NCBI GenBank assembly: GCA_007134165.1
Contig: SLLJ01000373.1
Span: forward strand, 1-5,023
Length of the DNA stretch: 5,023 bases
Direction: 5' to 3'
Source: Nitriliruptoraceae bacterium
GTDB taxonomy: Bacteria; Actinomycetota; Nitriliruptoria; Nitriliruptorales; Nitriliruptoraceae
Of the stretch, positions 1-5,023 are shown piece after piece; position 1 is the first letter of the stretch; every line of letters starts with the position of its first letter. The notes beneath the pieces are model-generated. The model was not told where the DNA came from. It did no database searches and saw nothing but the letters and a program-made list of their open reading frames with translations. The position numbers and the translations under genes were made by a program.

Positions 1-47
1 AGCACGACGGCCAACGCGGCGGGGGTCGAGTGCGAACGGCGGAGCAT
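1..47 (-). CDS. 5' end of a third gene for a probable exported protein (cut by window edge)
   Basis: An ATG at 45-47 opens a minus-strand frame that runs off the left edge after 15 full codons. It reads MLRRSHSTPAALAVV and then a CTN (Leu) codon. The Arg pair followed by a growing hydrophobic stretch looks like the start of a Sec signal peptide. The start is supported by a perfect GGAGGT six bases upstream. The gene lies 158 bp downstream of the propeller gene on the same strand, so it may be a further member of the surface-protein cluster, although a possible terminator lies between them. The rest of the product cannot be seen and its function is unknown. Existence of the start is fairly secure; the signal-peptide reading is inference from 15 residues. 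Confidence 0.7.
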   Translation of the reverse strand, partial: MLRRSHSTPAALAVV

Positions 48-53
48 CGGCGG

Positions 54-59
54 ACCTCC
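54..59 (-). promoter_or_regulatory. Ribosome binding site of the edge gene
   Basis: The minus strand reads GGAGGT, a full match to the core Shine-Dalgarno sequence, with six bases before the ATG at 47. It is the main support for a gene start that would otherwise be too short to notice. Confidence 0.75.
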
Positions 60-67
60 AGGACCTA

Positions 68-84
68 TTGCGAAGCGGTCGCAA
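68..84. repeat. Perfect 6-bp inverted repeat in the leader of the edge gene
   Basis: The arms TTGCGA and TCGCAA (68-73 and 79-84) flank a 5-base spacer. On the minus strand the element follows the T-tract of the putative terminator and lies just upstream of the ribosome binding site at 54-59. It could be an operator or a small hairpin in the leader of the edge gene. No regulator is known from this sequence, and a 6-bp palindrome can occur by chance. Confidence 0.4.
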
Positions 85-119
85 AAAAACTAGCAGACGG
101 GAGCGCAGCCTGCGATCCC
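83..119 (-). terminator. Probable intrinsic terminator after the propeller gene
   Basis: On the minus strand GCAGGC (108-113) can pair with GTCTGC (93-98) through six pairs including one G-U, with a loop of about 9 bases. Three bases later come seven consecutive T (83-89), striking in such GC-rich DNA. On the plus strand the same arms would have an A-C mismatch, so the structure favours minus-strand transcripts. An alternative hairpin (GGGA at 116-119 with TCCC at 99-102, plus three inner pairs) overlaps it. It lies about 90 bases after the stop codon at 206-208. The modest stem and the 3-base gap before the T-tract keep confidence moderate. Confidence 0.5.
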
Positions 120-182
120 GGGTCCGGAGAGGGCCGCCGTTGTGGCCCAGGCGTGGGTGGGCAGGTCGGTGGGTGCGGTCGG

Positions 183-201
183 CGGGCTGCCCTGATGCCC
201 G
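183..201 (-). other. Small conserved hairpin just after the propeller gene stop
   Basis: Four bases past the stop, the minus strand has CGGGC, nine loop bases, then GCCCG: a perfect 5-bp stem. The same structure follows the other gene at 2983-3001, and the single base difference within the element falls in the loop. No T-tract follows. It may protect the 3' end of the mRNA, or may simply be the end of the duplicated block. Confidence 0.3.
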
Positions 202-205
202 GCGT

Positions 206-2950
206 CTACGGGTCGAGGGCGCGGATCAGGAACGAGGCCATCTGGTCGCGTCGGACCGGGTCGGTGGGGCAGAAGCGGCCCGGACCGCAGCCACGGGTGA
301 TCTCGGCGGCGGCGAGCGCCTGGATGGCGTCGTGGTGGGTGCTGTCGGCGGCGACGTCGGCGAACGCCACCGGTTCGTCGGGTACTGGCAGGTCCAGGGC
401 CCGGGTGAGGAACGAGGCCATCTGGTCGCGTCGGACCGGGTCGGTGGGGCAGAAACGGTCCGGGCCGCAGCCCAGGGTGATCTCGGCGGCGGCGAGTGCC
501 TGGATGGCGTCGTGGTGGGTGCTGTCGGCGGCGACGTCGGCGAAGGTGATCGGTTCGTCGGGTACCGGCAGGTCCAGGGCGCGGGTGAGGAAGGCCGCCA
601 TCTGCTGGCGGGTGACGGGGTCGGCCGGGCAGAACCGGTCGGCGGCGCAGCCCTGGGTGATCCCGGCGGCAACCAGCCGGCCGATGCTGGCGGCGTGGAC
701 CGAGTCGGGGGCAACGTCGTCGAACACGACCGGCGACTGATCGCCCGGCTGCCCATCCTGCGGCGGACCGTCCTCCGGTGGCTCCTCGGACGGCGGGTCC
801 TCGGACGGCGGTTCCTCGGCCGGAGGTCCGTTGACCGGCGGGACCTCGGACGGGGGCTGATCGACCCCGATGCTCCACACCCCACCGTGATGCAGCGTCG
901 CGTACAGCATGGAGGGCCGGGTGGGGCTCAGCTCGAGACGGGTGACGCGGGTCCCCTCGAGTCCGTCGTCGAACGCCTCCCACGAGGCCCCGCCGTCTCG
1001 GGACACGAGCACGCCCTGATCGTTGGTGCCGGCGTAGGCTGTGTCGGGATCGGTGTTCCGGTCGATCGCGAGCGAGGTCACCACCGTCGGGGCGAACCTG
1101 GCGATTCGCGTCCACTTCGCACCGTCCCACCGCCAGATCCCACCCTGCTGGTTGCCCTCATGGTCGGTGGTCGCGGCGTAGACGCTCGCGTCGGAGCCGA
1201 CCACCAGGTCGTTGACCCTGCCCGCCCACTGCTCCTGTGGGCTGATGTTGCTCCAGGTGAGGCCGGCGTCGGTGGACCGCTCGACGTAGCCGAGATCGGC
1301 GAGTCCGAGATAGACGACGTCCGGGGTGCTCGGGTCGTGGGCGAGGACGGTGGGACGCCACCAGTTCCTGACCTGGGTCCATGACGCCCCGCCGTCCGTA
1401 CTGCGTCGAACGCCGCCGTAGTAGATCATGCTGCCCGATGTTCGCTCGTCTTTGAGCGTGAGGATGATCTCGGGGCGTTCGGGATGGATCCACATATCGC
1501 GGAACGGACCGCTCAAGCTCTGCTCGTCGACCCCGGTCCAGGTGTTCCCGCCATCCTCGGTCCGGTGCAGTGCACTCCCCAAGCCGGCCCCGACGAGCAT
1601 CCGAGCCTCGTTGGTCGGGTCGATGGCGATCATGCCGGCGTGGTCCGGGCTGCCCTCGACGACCGACCAACTCTGTCCGGCGTTCTGCGTCCTGTGCATG
1701 CCGAAGAGTCCACCGCCGGAGACCAGGACCGCCATCGGGTTGGTCGGGCTGATCGCAAGGTCCAGCACGTCGGCGTTGTGGATACCACCGGGCGGCAGCT
1801 CCCAGGTCCGGCCCCCGTCCTGCGACCGGTGCAGATGGCCGCGCTGGAACCCCAGATAGGCAACGCCTGATCCGTCGGGACTCACCGCAACGGCGTCCGG
1901 AGACGCCCAGGTCGTGAACGGCGGTGTCGGTAGGCCGGCACTCGCGTCCGACCAGCTGCCATCGGTGTGGTCGAACACCACCAACGGTTGCTCCGTACTG
2001 GTCGTGCCGAGCAGCAGTCGCCGGGGCGCGGTCGGATCGACGACGACGGTCGATCCCACCTGGCCAGCGATCATCTCCCAGGTGCCACCCTGATCGAGAC
2101 TGCGGTAGACGGCGTCCGAGTAGCTCACCGAGCTGTCCCCCGAGCTCACGATGAACAGTGCTTGGGGCGCATAGCCGGCCGGCGTGACGGCCAGGTCGCG
2201 AGCCTGACCGGGCGTCAGCCGACCGACCCGTGAGAACTGCCAGGTGCTGCCCCCGTCCTCGGTCCAGCCGAACGCGTCGTCGTCACCACGGCCGAGCGCG
2301 AGGTAGACCCGGCCCGGGTCCTCGGGGTCGACCAGGACCGAGGTGATCGGGTGGTCGTTCCAGACGGTCTGCCCCATGCTCCAGGAGGAGTACTGCTTGT
2401 GCAGGAGCAGCGTCCAGCTCTCCCCATGATCTGTCGATCGATGCAGGTGGCCCGTGTCGGTTCCCAGCCACAGCACCTGCGGGTTCGACGGATCGATGTC
2501 CAGGGCCTGGGCACCGGCCGGTCCGCTGCGGATCCAGTCGGCTCCGCCGTCGGTGCTCCGATACAGGCCGCTGGCCGTGGCTTCCTCTGCCACGACGTAC
2601 ACCACGTCCGCATCCGCCGGGTCGACGCGGACGGTCGGGATCGCGAACTCACGCAGTCCTGCGGCCGACCAGCTCGTCCCATCGTCTCGTGAGACGTACA
2701 TTCCGGACACGGTTCCGGCATACACGACGTCGGGGTCGGACGGCGCGATCGCGATGCTGGTCACGTAGCCACCGTCCGGGCCACCCGACCTCCACACCGC
2801 ACCGTCCTGGGAGGTGGCGCGGTTGGCAGGGAGCGTTCCGAGGAGGAGCACGGGCAGGACCAGCAGCAGCATGAGCCGATGCAGGGGGCGTGGCGTCGAT
2901 GAAGCGCGTGTGGTGCTGCGGCCGTGACGGCGATCGCTGTAACTGCGCAT
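206..2950 (-). CDS. Secreted Asp-box (BNR) beta-propeller protein with three C-terminal SLH repeats
   Basis: A 914-aa exported surface protein. Residues 1-45 form a signal peptide: a long Arg-rich n-region, then a hydrophobic core (about 26-42, LMLLLVLPVLLLGTLPA), cleavage near 42-45. Residues 48-697 carry Asp-boxes of the form S/T-x-D-x-G-x-T/S-W. Canonical ones begin at 87, 132, 172, 230, 284, 376, 421, 464, 517, 559 and 650; degenerate ones lie near 328 and 607. Spacing is 40-58 residues, one blade each, with 'DP..P.V.Y.G' strands between. This fits one very large or two seven-bladed propellers. A Pro/Glu/Asp linker (698-740) leads to SLH repeats at 742-795, 802-855 and 862-914, each with a CX5C pair; the protein has no other cysteines. 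No sialidase Arg triad or GH74 active site was recognised, so a binding or scaffold role is more likely than catalysis, though this is inference. The start has AAGGAG eight bases upstream. It is probably co-transcribed with the LCCL gene. Confidence 0.92.
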   Translation of the reverse strand: MRSYSDRRHGRSTTRASSTPRPLHRLMLLLVLPVLLLGTLPANRATSQDGAVWRSGGPDGGYVTSIAIAPSDPDVVYAGTVSGMYVSRDDGTSWSAAGLREFAIPTVRVDPADADVVYVVAEEATASGLYRSTDGGADWIRSGPAGAQALDIDPSNPQVLWLGTDTGHLHRSTDHGESWTLLLHKQYSSWSMGQTVWNDHPITSVLVDPEDPGRVYLALGRGDDDAFGWTEDGGSTWQFSRVGRLTPGQARDLAVTPAGYAPQALFIVSSGDSSVSYSDAVYRSLDQGGTWEMIAGQVGSTVVVDPTAPRRLLLGTTSTEQPLVVFDHTDGSWSDASAGLPTPPFTTWASPDAVAVSPDGSGVAYLGFQRGHLHRSQDGGRTWELPPGGIHNADVLDLAISPTNPMAVLVSGGGLFGMHRTQNAGQSWSVVEGSPDHAGMIAIDPTNEARMLVGAGLGSALHRTEDGGNTWTGVDEQSLSGPFRDMWIHPERPEIILTLKDERTSGSMIYYGGVRRSTDGGASWTQVRNWWRPTVLAHDPSTPDVVYLGLADLGYVERSTDAGLTWSNISPQEQWAGRVNDLVVGSDASVYAATTDHEGNQQGGIWRWDGAKWTRIARFAPTVVTSLAIDRNTDPDTAYAGTNDQGVLVSRDGGASWEAFDDGLEGTRVTRLELSPTRPSMLYATLHHGGVWSIGVDQPPSEVPPVNGPPAEEPPSEDPPSEEPPEDGPPQDGQPGDQSPVVFDDVAPDSVHAASIGRLVAAGITQGCAADRFCPADPVTRQQMAAFLTRALDLPVPDEPITFADVAADSTHHDAIQALAAAEITLGCGPDRFCPTDPVRRDQMASFLTRALDLPVPDEPVAFADVAADSTHHDAIQALAAAEITRGCGPGRFCPTDPVRRDQMASFLIRALDP
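209..727 (-). repeat. Three tandem 180-bp SLH repeats in the propeller gene
   Basis: SLH1 is 566-727, SLH2 386-547 and SLH3 209-367, repeating every 180 bp. SLH2 and SLH3 are far more alike than either is to SLH1, pointing to a recent internal duplication or conversion. SLH repeats normally bind secondary cell-wall polymers and hold the protein at the surface. The usual TRAE-type motif appears as VTRQQM in SLH1 and VRRDQM in SLH2 and SLH3. Each repeat has the Cys pair in 'GC...RFCP'. Confidence 0.9.
781..855 (-). repeat. Degenerate 15-bp units in the Pro-rich linker of the propeller gene
   Basis: Five imperfect 15-bp units encode PPSEV, PPVNG, PPAEE, PPSED and PPSEE-like pentapeptides. They correspond to the cleaner seven-unit array at 3581-3685 in the neighbouring gene. 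The linker is probably an extended spacer that lifts the propeller away from the wall. Confidence 0.7.
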
Positions 2951-2958
2951 GGCGTTCG

Positions 2959-2964
2959 CTCCTT
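2959..2964 (-). promoter_or_regulatory. Ribosome binding site of the propeller gene
   Basis: The minus strand reads AAGGAG with eight bases before the ATG at 2950. It lies in the 55-bp gap after the LCCL gene and fixes the start of the propeller gene just upstream of a clear signal peptide. Confidence 0.8.
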
Positions 2965-2982
2965 GCTGACCAGGGCTTTCGG

Positions 2983-3001
2983 CGGGCCGCCCTGATGCCC
3001 G
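2983..3001 (-). other. Small intercistronic hairpin after the LCCL gene stop
   Basis: CGGGC and GCCCG arms flank a nine-base loop four bases past the stop. It matches the element at 183-201. With no T-tract it is unlikely to stop transcription and could lie within a shared mRNA. Confidence 0.3.
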
Positions 3002-3005
3002 GTGT

Positions 3006-4976
3006 CTACGGGTCGAGGGCGCGGATCAGGAACGAGGCCATCTGGTCGCGTCGGACCGGGTCGGTGGGGCAGAAGCGGTCCGGGGCGCAGCCGCGGGTGA
3101 TCTCGGCGGCGGCGAGCGCCTGGATGGCGTCGTGGTGGACGCTGGCGGCGGCGACGTCGGCGAACGCGATCGGTTCCGCGGGCGCCGGCAGGTCCAGGGC
3201 CCGGGTGAGGAACGAGGCCATCTGGTCGCGTCGGACCGGGTCGGTGGGGCAGAAGCGGTCCGGGCCGCAGCCCAGGGTGATGTCGGCGGCGGCGAGTGCC
3301 TGGATGGCGTCGTGGTGGGTGCTGGCGGCGGCGACGTCGGCGAAGGCGATGGGTGCGTCGGGCACGGGCAGATCGAGGGCGCGGGTGAGGAAGGCCGCCA
3401 TCTGCTGGCGGGTGACGGGGTCGGCTGGGCAGAACCGGTCGGGGGCGCAGCCCTGGGTGATCCCGGCGGCGACCAGCCGGCCGATGCTGGTGGCGTGGAC
3501 CGAGTCGGGGGCCACGTCGTCGAACACGAACGGCGGCTGATCGTTCGGCTGATCGTCCTGCGGTGGCCCGTCGTCGGGTGGCTCCTCGGACGGTGGGTCC
3601 TCGGACGGGGGGTCCTCAGACGGGGGGTCCTCGGACGGGGGGTCCTCGGAGGGTGGGTCCTCGGACGGCGGTTCCTCCAGGGGCGGCTGATCGGGTCCGT
3701 GCGCCGGAAGTGCCGTGCCGGTGAGCTCGACCACTGCGCCCGGCGCTTCGATCCGGGGATGGCCCTCCTCGACGTGGTAGGCGGGATCGTCGGAGGTGAT
3801 GAGCACGGCGGCGTCCGGCTGGCGCTCGAAGGTGACCCAGGAGATCTCTCCCCAGCCGGGCACCACCGACTCCCCGGCTCCCGGCACCAGCTGCCGGCGG
3901 TAGGTGCGGTCGGAGGGCACGTCGATCTCGACCCAGGTGCGGCGGGCGAAGCCGTCGAGCTGCATGCGCACGCCGATGCGGTAGACCGCTGCGCCGAGTA
4001 CCGCGGCCGTGGACTCGTGACGTCCGGTCTGGCGCGTGCCCTGATCCGTCTCGATGCCGGTCACCGCGGTGGTGGCGGCGGTTCCGGCGGCCCCGGTGTT
4101 GCGCACCAGGAAGTAGGCGATCTCGGCGCCCCCGCCCGGTCGTCCGATGATGATGCTCGGCAGGTCGTGCAGGGTCGCAACGTCCGAGCTGAGGTCCACC
4201 GGCCCGACCGCCACCCGGGTCGGGGTGAACCCGACCCGCACGGTGCGGTGCTCGCCCGGCTGGAGGGGGGAGGTCGTGACTGCGTCGGCGTGGACCTGGA
4301 ACTGCCCGGCCACGTGCTCATCGAGTGACATGTCGAACACCGTCAGTGGGCCCCCGCCCGTGTTGCGCACGGTGAACGTCGCCTCGGCCTGCTGCCCGAC
4401 CCGGACCGATCCCAGGTCGATCTGGGTGGGCTCCACGGTCAGCTCACCGGGCGGGAGCAGCTCCGGGGGGAGCTCCCAGCTGCCCGGCTCGAGCACGACG
4501 AACGACCGGTCGTCGGGCAGGACGTCCTCGGGGTCCCGATCCTGGGAGGTGATGCCGTGGCGGGTCGAACCGACGTGGGCGGCGGGCGTCCCGGCCAGCT
4601 CGATCACGACCGGGCCGCCCTGATCCAGGGTCATGGCTCCGCTGTGGATGGCCGCGAAGCAGACATCGGAATCGTCGCTGTAGAGGTCGGTGCCGATGAC
4701 CCGGGCCTGGTCCGGACTGCGCGCCTCCTGAGGATCGCAGGCGTACAGGATCCGGCGTCCGTCCGGCTCCTCCCCGTACGGCAGAGCGCTGCCATGCCAG
4801 CCCCCCCACTGGCCGTAGGGATGGATCAGCAGGTCGTCACCACCCGACGCACGGGGTGAGGCATCGGCGATCACGGCCGTGAGCGAGCTCAATGCCAGCA
4901 GTGCGCCGGCGAGCGCCACCCCGCCACGACTCCCCCGTGGTCGCTGCGGGTGCCGACGAGCCCGGAAGGTCGCCAT
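3006..4976 (-). CDS. Secreted LCCL-domain and ASH/Hydin-like Ig protein with three C-terminal SLH repeats
   Basis: A 656-aa exported protein. A frame with GTG at 5003 is open further upstream, but ATG at 4976 is preferred because GAGG lies six bases before it and the signal peptide then starts normally. Signal peptide: Arg-rich residues 4-18, hydrophobic core about 19-37, AxA cleavage (ADA) after residue 39. Residues about 76-163 match an LCCL domain: GTDLYSDDSDVCFAAIHSG, then a GG strand, 'GSTRHGITSQ' and 'SFVV'; Cys80 and Cys106 may pair. Residues about 178-254 look like the first strands of an ASH/Hydin-type Ig domain (LGSVRVGQQ...FTVRNTGGGPL...VRVGFTPTR). Its usual last strands (AVLITSDDP...VVELTGTA) appear only at 388-422. 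A (PPSED)5 linker spans about 431-480, followed by SLH repeats at 484-537, 544-597 and 604-656 with CX5C pairs. Probable role: wall-anchored adhesin or binding protein; the ligand is unknown. It is first in a likely two-gene operon with the propeller gene. Confidence 0.9.
   Translation of the reverse strand: MATFRARRHPQRPRGSRGGVALAGALLALSSLTAVIADASPRASGGDDLLIHPYGQWGGWHGSALPYGEEPDGRRILYACDPQEARSPDQARVIGTDLYSDDSDVCFAAIHSGAMTLDQGGPVVIELAGTPAAHVGSTRHGITSQDRDPEDVLPDDRSFVVLEPGSWELPPELLPPGELTVEPTQIDLGSVRVGQQAEATFTVRNTGGGPLTVFDMSLDEHVAGQFQVHADAVTTSPLQPGEHRTVRVGFTPTRVAVGPVDLSSDVATLHDLPSIIIGRPGGGAEIAYFLVRNTGAAGTAATTAVTGIETDQGTRQTGRHESTAAVLGAAVYRIGVRMQLDGFARRTWVEIDVPSDRTYRRQLVPGAGESVVPGWGEISWVTFERQPDAAVLITSDDPAYHVEEGHPRIEAPGAVVELTGTALPAHGPDQPPLEEPPSEDPPSEDPPSEDPPSEDPPSEDPPSEEPPDDGPPQDDQPNDQPPFVFDDVAPDSVHATSIGRLVAAGITQGCAPDRFCPADPVTRQQMAAFLTRALDLPVPDAPIAFADVAAASTHHDAIQALAAADITLGCGPDRFCPTDPVRRDQMASFLTRALDLPAPAEPIAFADVAAASVHHDAIQALAAAEITRGCAPDRFCPTDPVRRDQMASFLIRALDP
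3009..3527 (-). repeat. Three tandem 180-bp SLH repeats in the LCCL gene
   Basis: SLH1 is 3366-3527, SLH2 3186-3347 and SLH3 3009-3167. The translated block differs from that of the propeller gene at 13 of 173 residues by hand count, mostly small swaps such as D to A. All six cysteines and the RRDQMASFL segment are kept. Confidence 0.9.
3581..3685 (-). repeat. Seven-unit 15-bp tandem repeat encoding PPSED in the linker
   Basis: Seven head-to-tail 15-bp units with a consensus near ggtcctcggacgggg on the plus strand; the outer units are diverged. In frame they encode PPLEE, five PPSED and PPSEE. Because the unit is a multiple of three, gain or loss changes linker length without a frameshift. 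The matching linker of the propeller gene is shorter and degenerate, so unit number has already changed between the paralogs. Confidence 0.88.
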
Positions 4977-4979
4977 CAT

Positions 4980-5023
4980 GCACCTCGCGGGATCGAGCAG
5001 CACACGATCCGCGTAGCCAGGGC
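4980..5023 (-). promoter_or_regulatory. Leader of the LCCL gene with GAGGTG ribosome binding site
   Basis: GAGGTG (4981-4986) lies upstream of two adjacent ATG codons at 4979 and 4976. The GAGG core is three bases from the first and six from the second, favouring the second. No promoter can be seen in the remaining bases; it probably lies outside the window. Confidence 0.55.

Larger units (their letters stand above)
181..810. repeat. Direct repeat copy A (SLH anchor module), partner at 2981-3610
   Basis: This stretch aligns with 2981-3610 without gaps at an offset of exactly 2800 bp; by hand there are 44 mismatches in 630 bp. It covers the last two units of the Pro-rich linker, all three SLH repeats, the stop codon and 25 bp beyond it. 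Identity collapses left of 181 and in the linker past 810, where the 15-bp unit number differs. It is a tandem gene-end duplication. Recombination between the copies would delete 2800 bp and leave one gene with the LCCL head. Confidence 0.9.
2981..3610. repeat. Direct repeat copy B (SLH anchor module), partner at 181-810
   Basis: Second copy of the ungapped 630-bp block. The longest identical runs seen by eye are about 75 bp (204-278 against 3004-3078) and 70 bp (385-454 against 3185-3254), both in SLH coding sequence. Differences cluster at the short linkers between SLH repeats and at the Pro-rich linker. The copy includes 25 bp past the stop codon. Confidence 0.9.

Noticed and set aside
209..580. 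180-bp spaced repeats considered as a CRISPR-like or noncoding array
   Set aside because: The period equals 60 codons, the units are in frame and each encodes one SLH repeat; there are no unique spacers of CRISPR size.
90..1130. Minus-strand frame of 346 aa overlapping the end of the propeller gene
   Set aside because: Pro/Arg-rich repeats here are the SLH repeats read out of frame. A programmed frameshift was considered, but the in-frame product already ends with three full SLH repeats.
68..1384. Long plus-strand open frame (438 aa) antisense to the propeller gene
   Set aside because: It is rich in Gly, Arg and Val with no recognisable domain, lies wholly opposite a clearly real gene and is explained by the scarcity of stop codons in GC-rich antisense frames.
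2034..2056. Perfect 8-bp inverted repeat GGATCGAC/GTCGATCC
   Set aside because: It lies inside propeller coding sequence for a normal 'VVVDPTAP' strand; GATC/GTCGA-rich palindromes are expected by chance in this composition.
3132..4328. Plus-strand open frame of 398 aa antisense to the LCCL gene
   Set aside because: It resembles the previous frame only because both lie opposite the duplicated SLH block. It has no domain, and the sense frame has a signal peptide and recognisable folds.
4977..5003. GTG start at 5003 for the LCCL gene
   Set aside because: It would add nine residues before the Arg-rich n-region and has no convincing ribosome site, whereas ATG at 4976 has GAGG at a good distance.

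Overview
The window is GC-rich, densely coding DNA with all genes on the minus strand. It holds two complete genes for secreted, surface-anchored proteins and the first codons of a third gene that begins with a putative signal peptide. The SLH-type repeats carry a CX5C pair and an 'RFCP...QMA.FL.RALDLP' signature. From memory this style is typical of deep-branching, high-GC Actinobacteriota such as Acidimicrobiia or Nitriliruptoria. That placement is inference; no rRNA or marker gene is present.

Layout in transcription order (right to left). (1) 4976-3006: a 656-aa exported protein with a signal peptide, a bacterial LCCL domain, an ASH/Hydin-like Ig domain that appears split by an insertion of about 130 residues, a (PPSED)n linker and three SLH repeats. 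(2) After a 55-bp gap with a strong ribosome binding site, 2950-206: a 914-aa exported protein with a signal peptide, 11 canonical and 2 degenerate Asp-boxes (a long beta-propeller, perhaps two propellers), a shorter Pro/Glu/Asp linker and three SLH repeats. (3) A 3' region (48-205) with a probable intrinsic terminator and a perfect inverted repeat. (4) From 47 to the window edge: the start of another gene with a perfect GGAGGT ribosome binding site.

The two full genes share an almost identical cell-wall anchor. Positions 181-810 and 2981-3610 align without gaps at an offset of exactly 2800 bp, with 44 mismatches in 630 bp by hand count (about 93% identity). The N-terminal parts are unrelated. 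The likely reading is two co-transcribed surface proteins that show different binding heads (LCCL/Ig versus Asp-box propeller) on the same SLH anchor, whose copies arose by duplication and may be kept alike by gene conversion. No enzyme active site was recognised. No RNA gene, insertion sequence or CRISPR array was seen.
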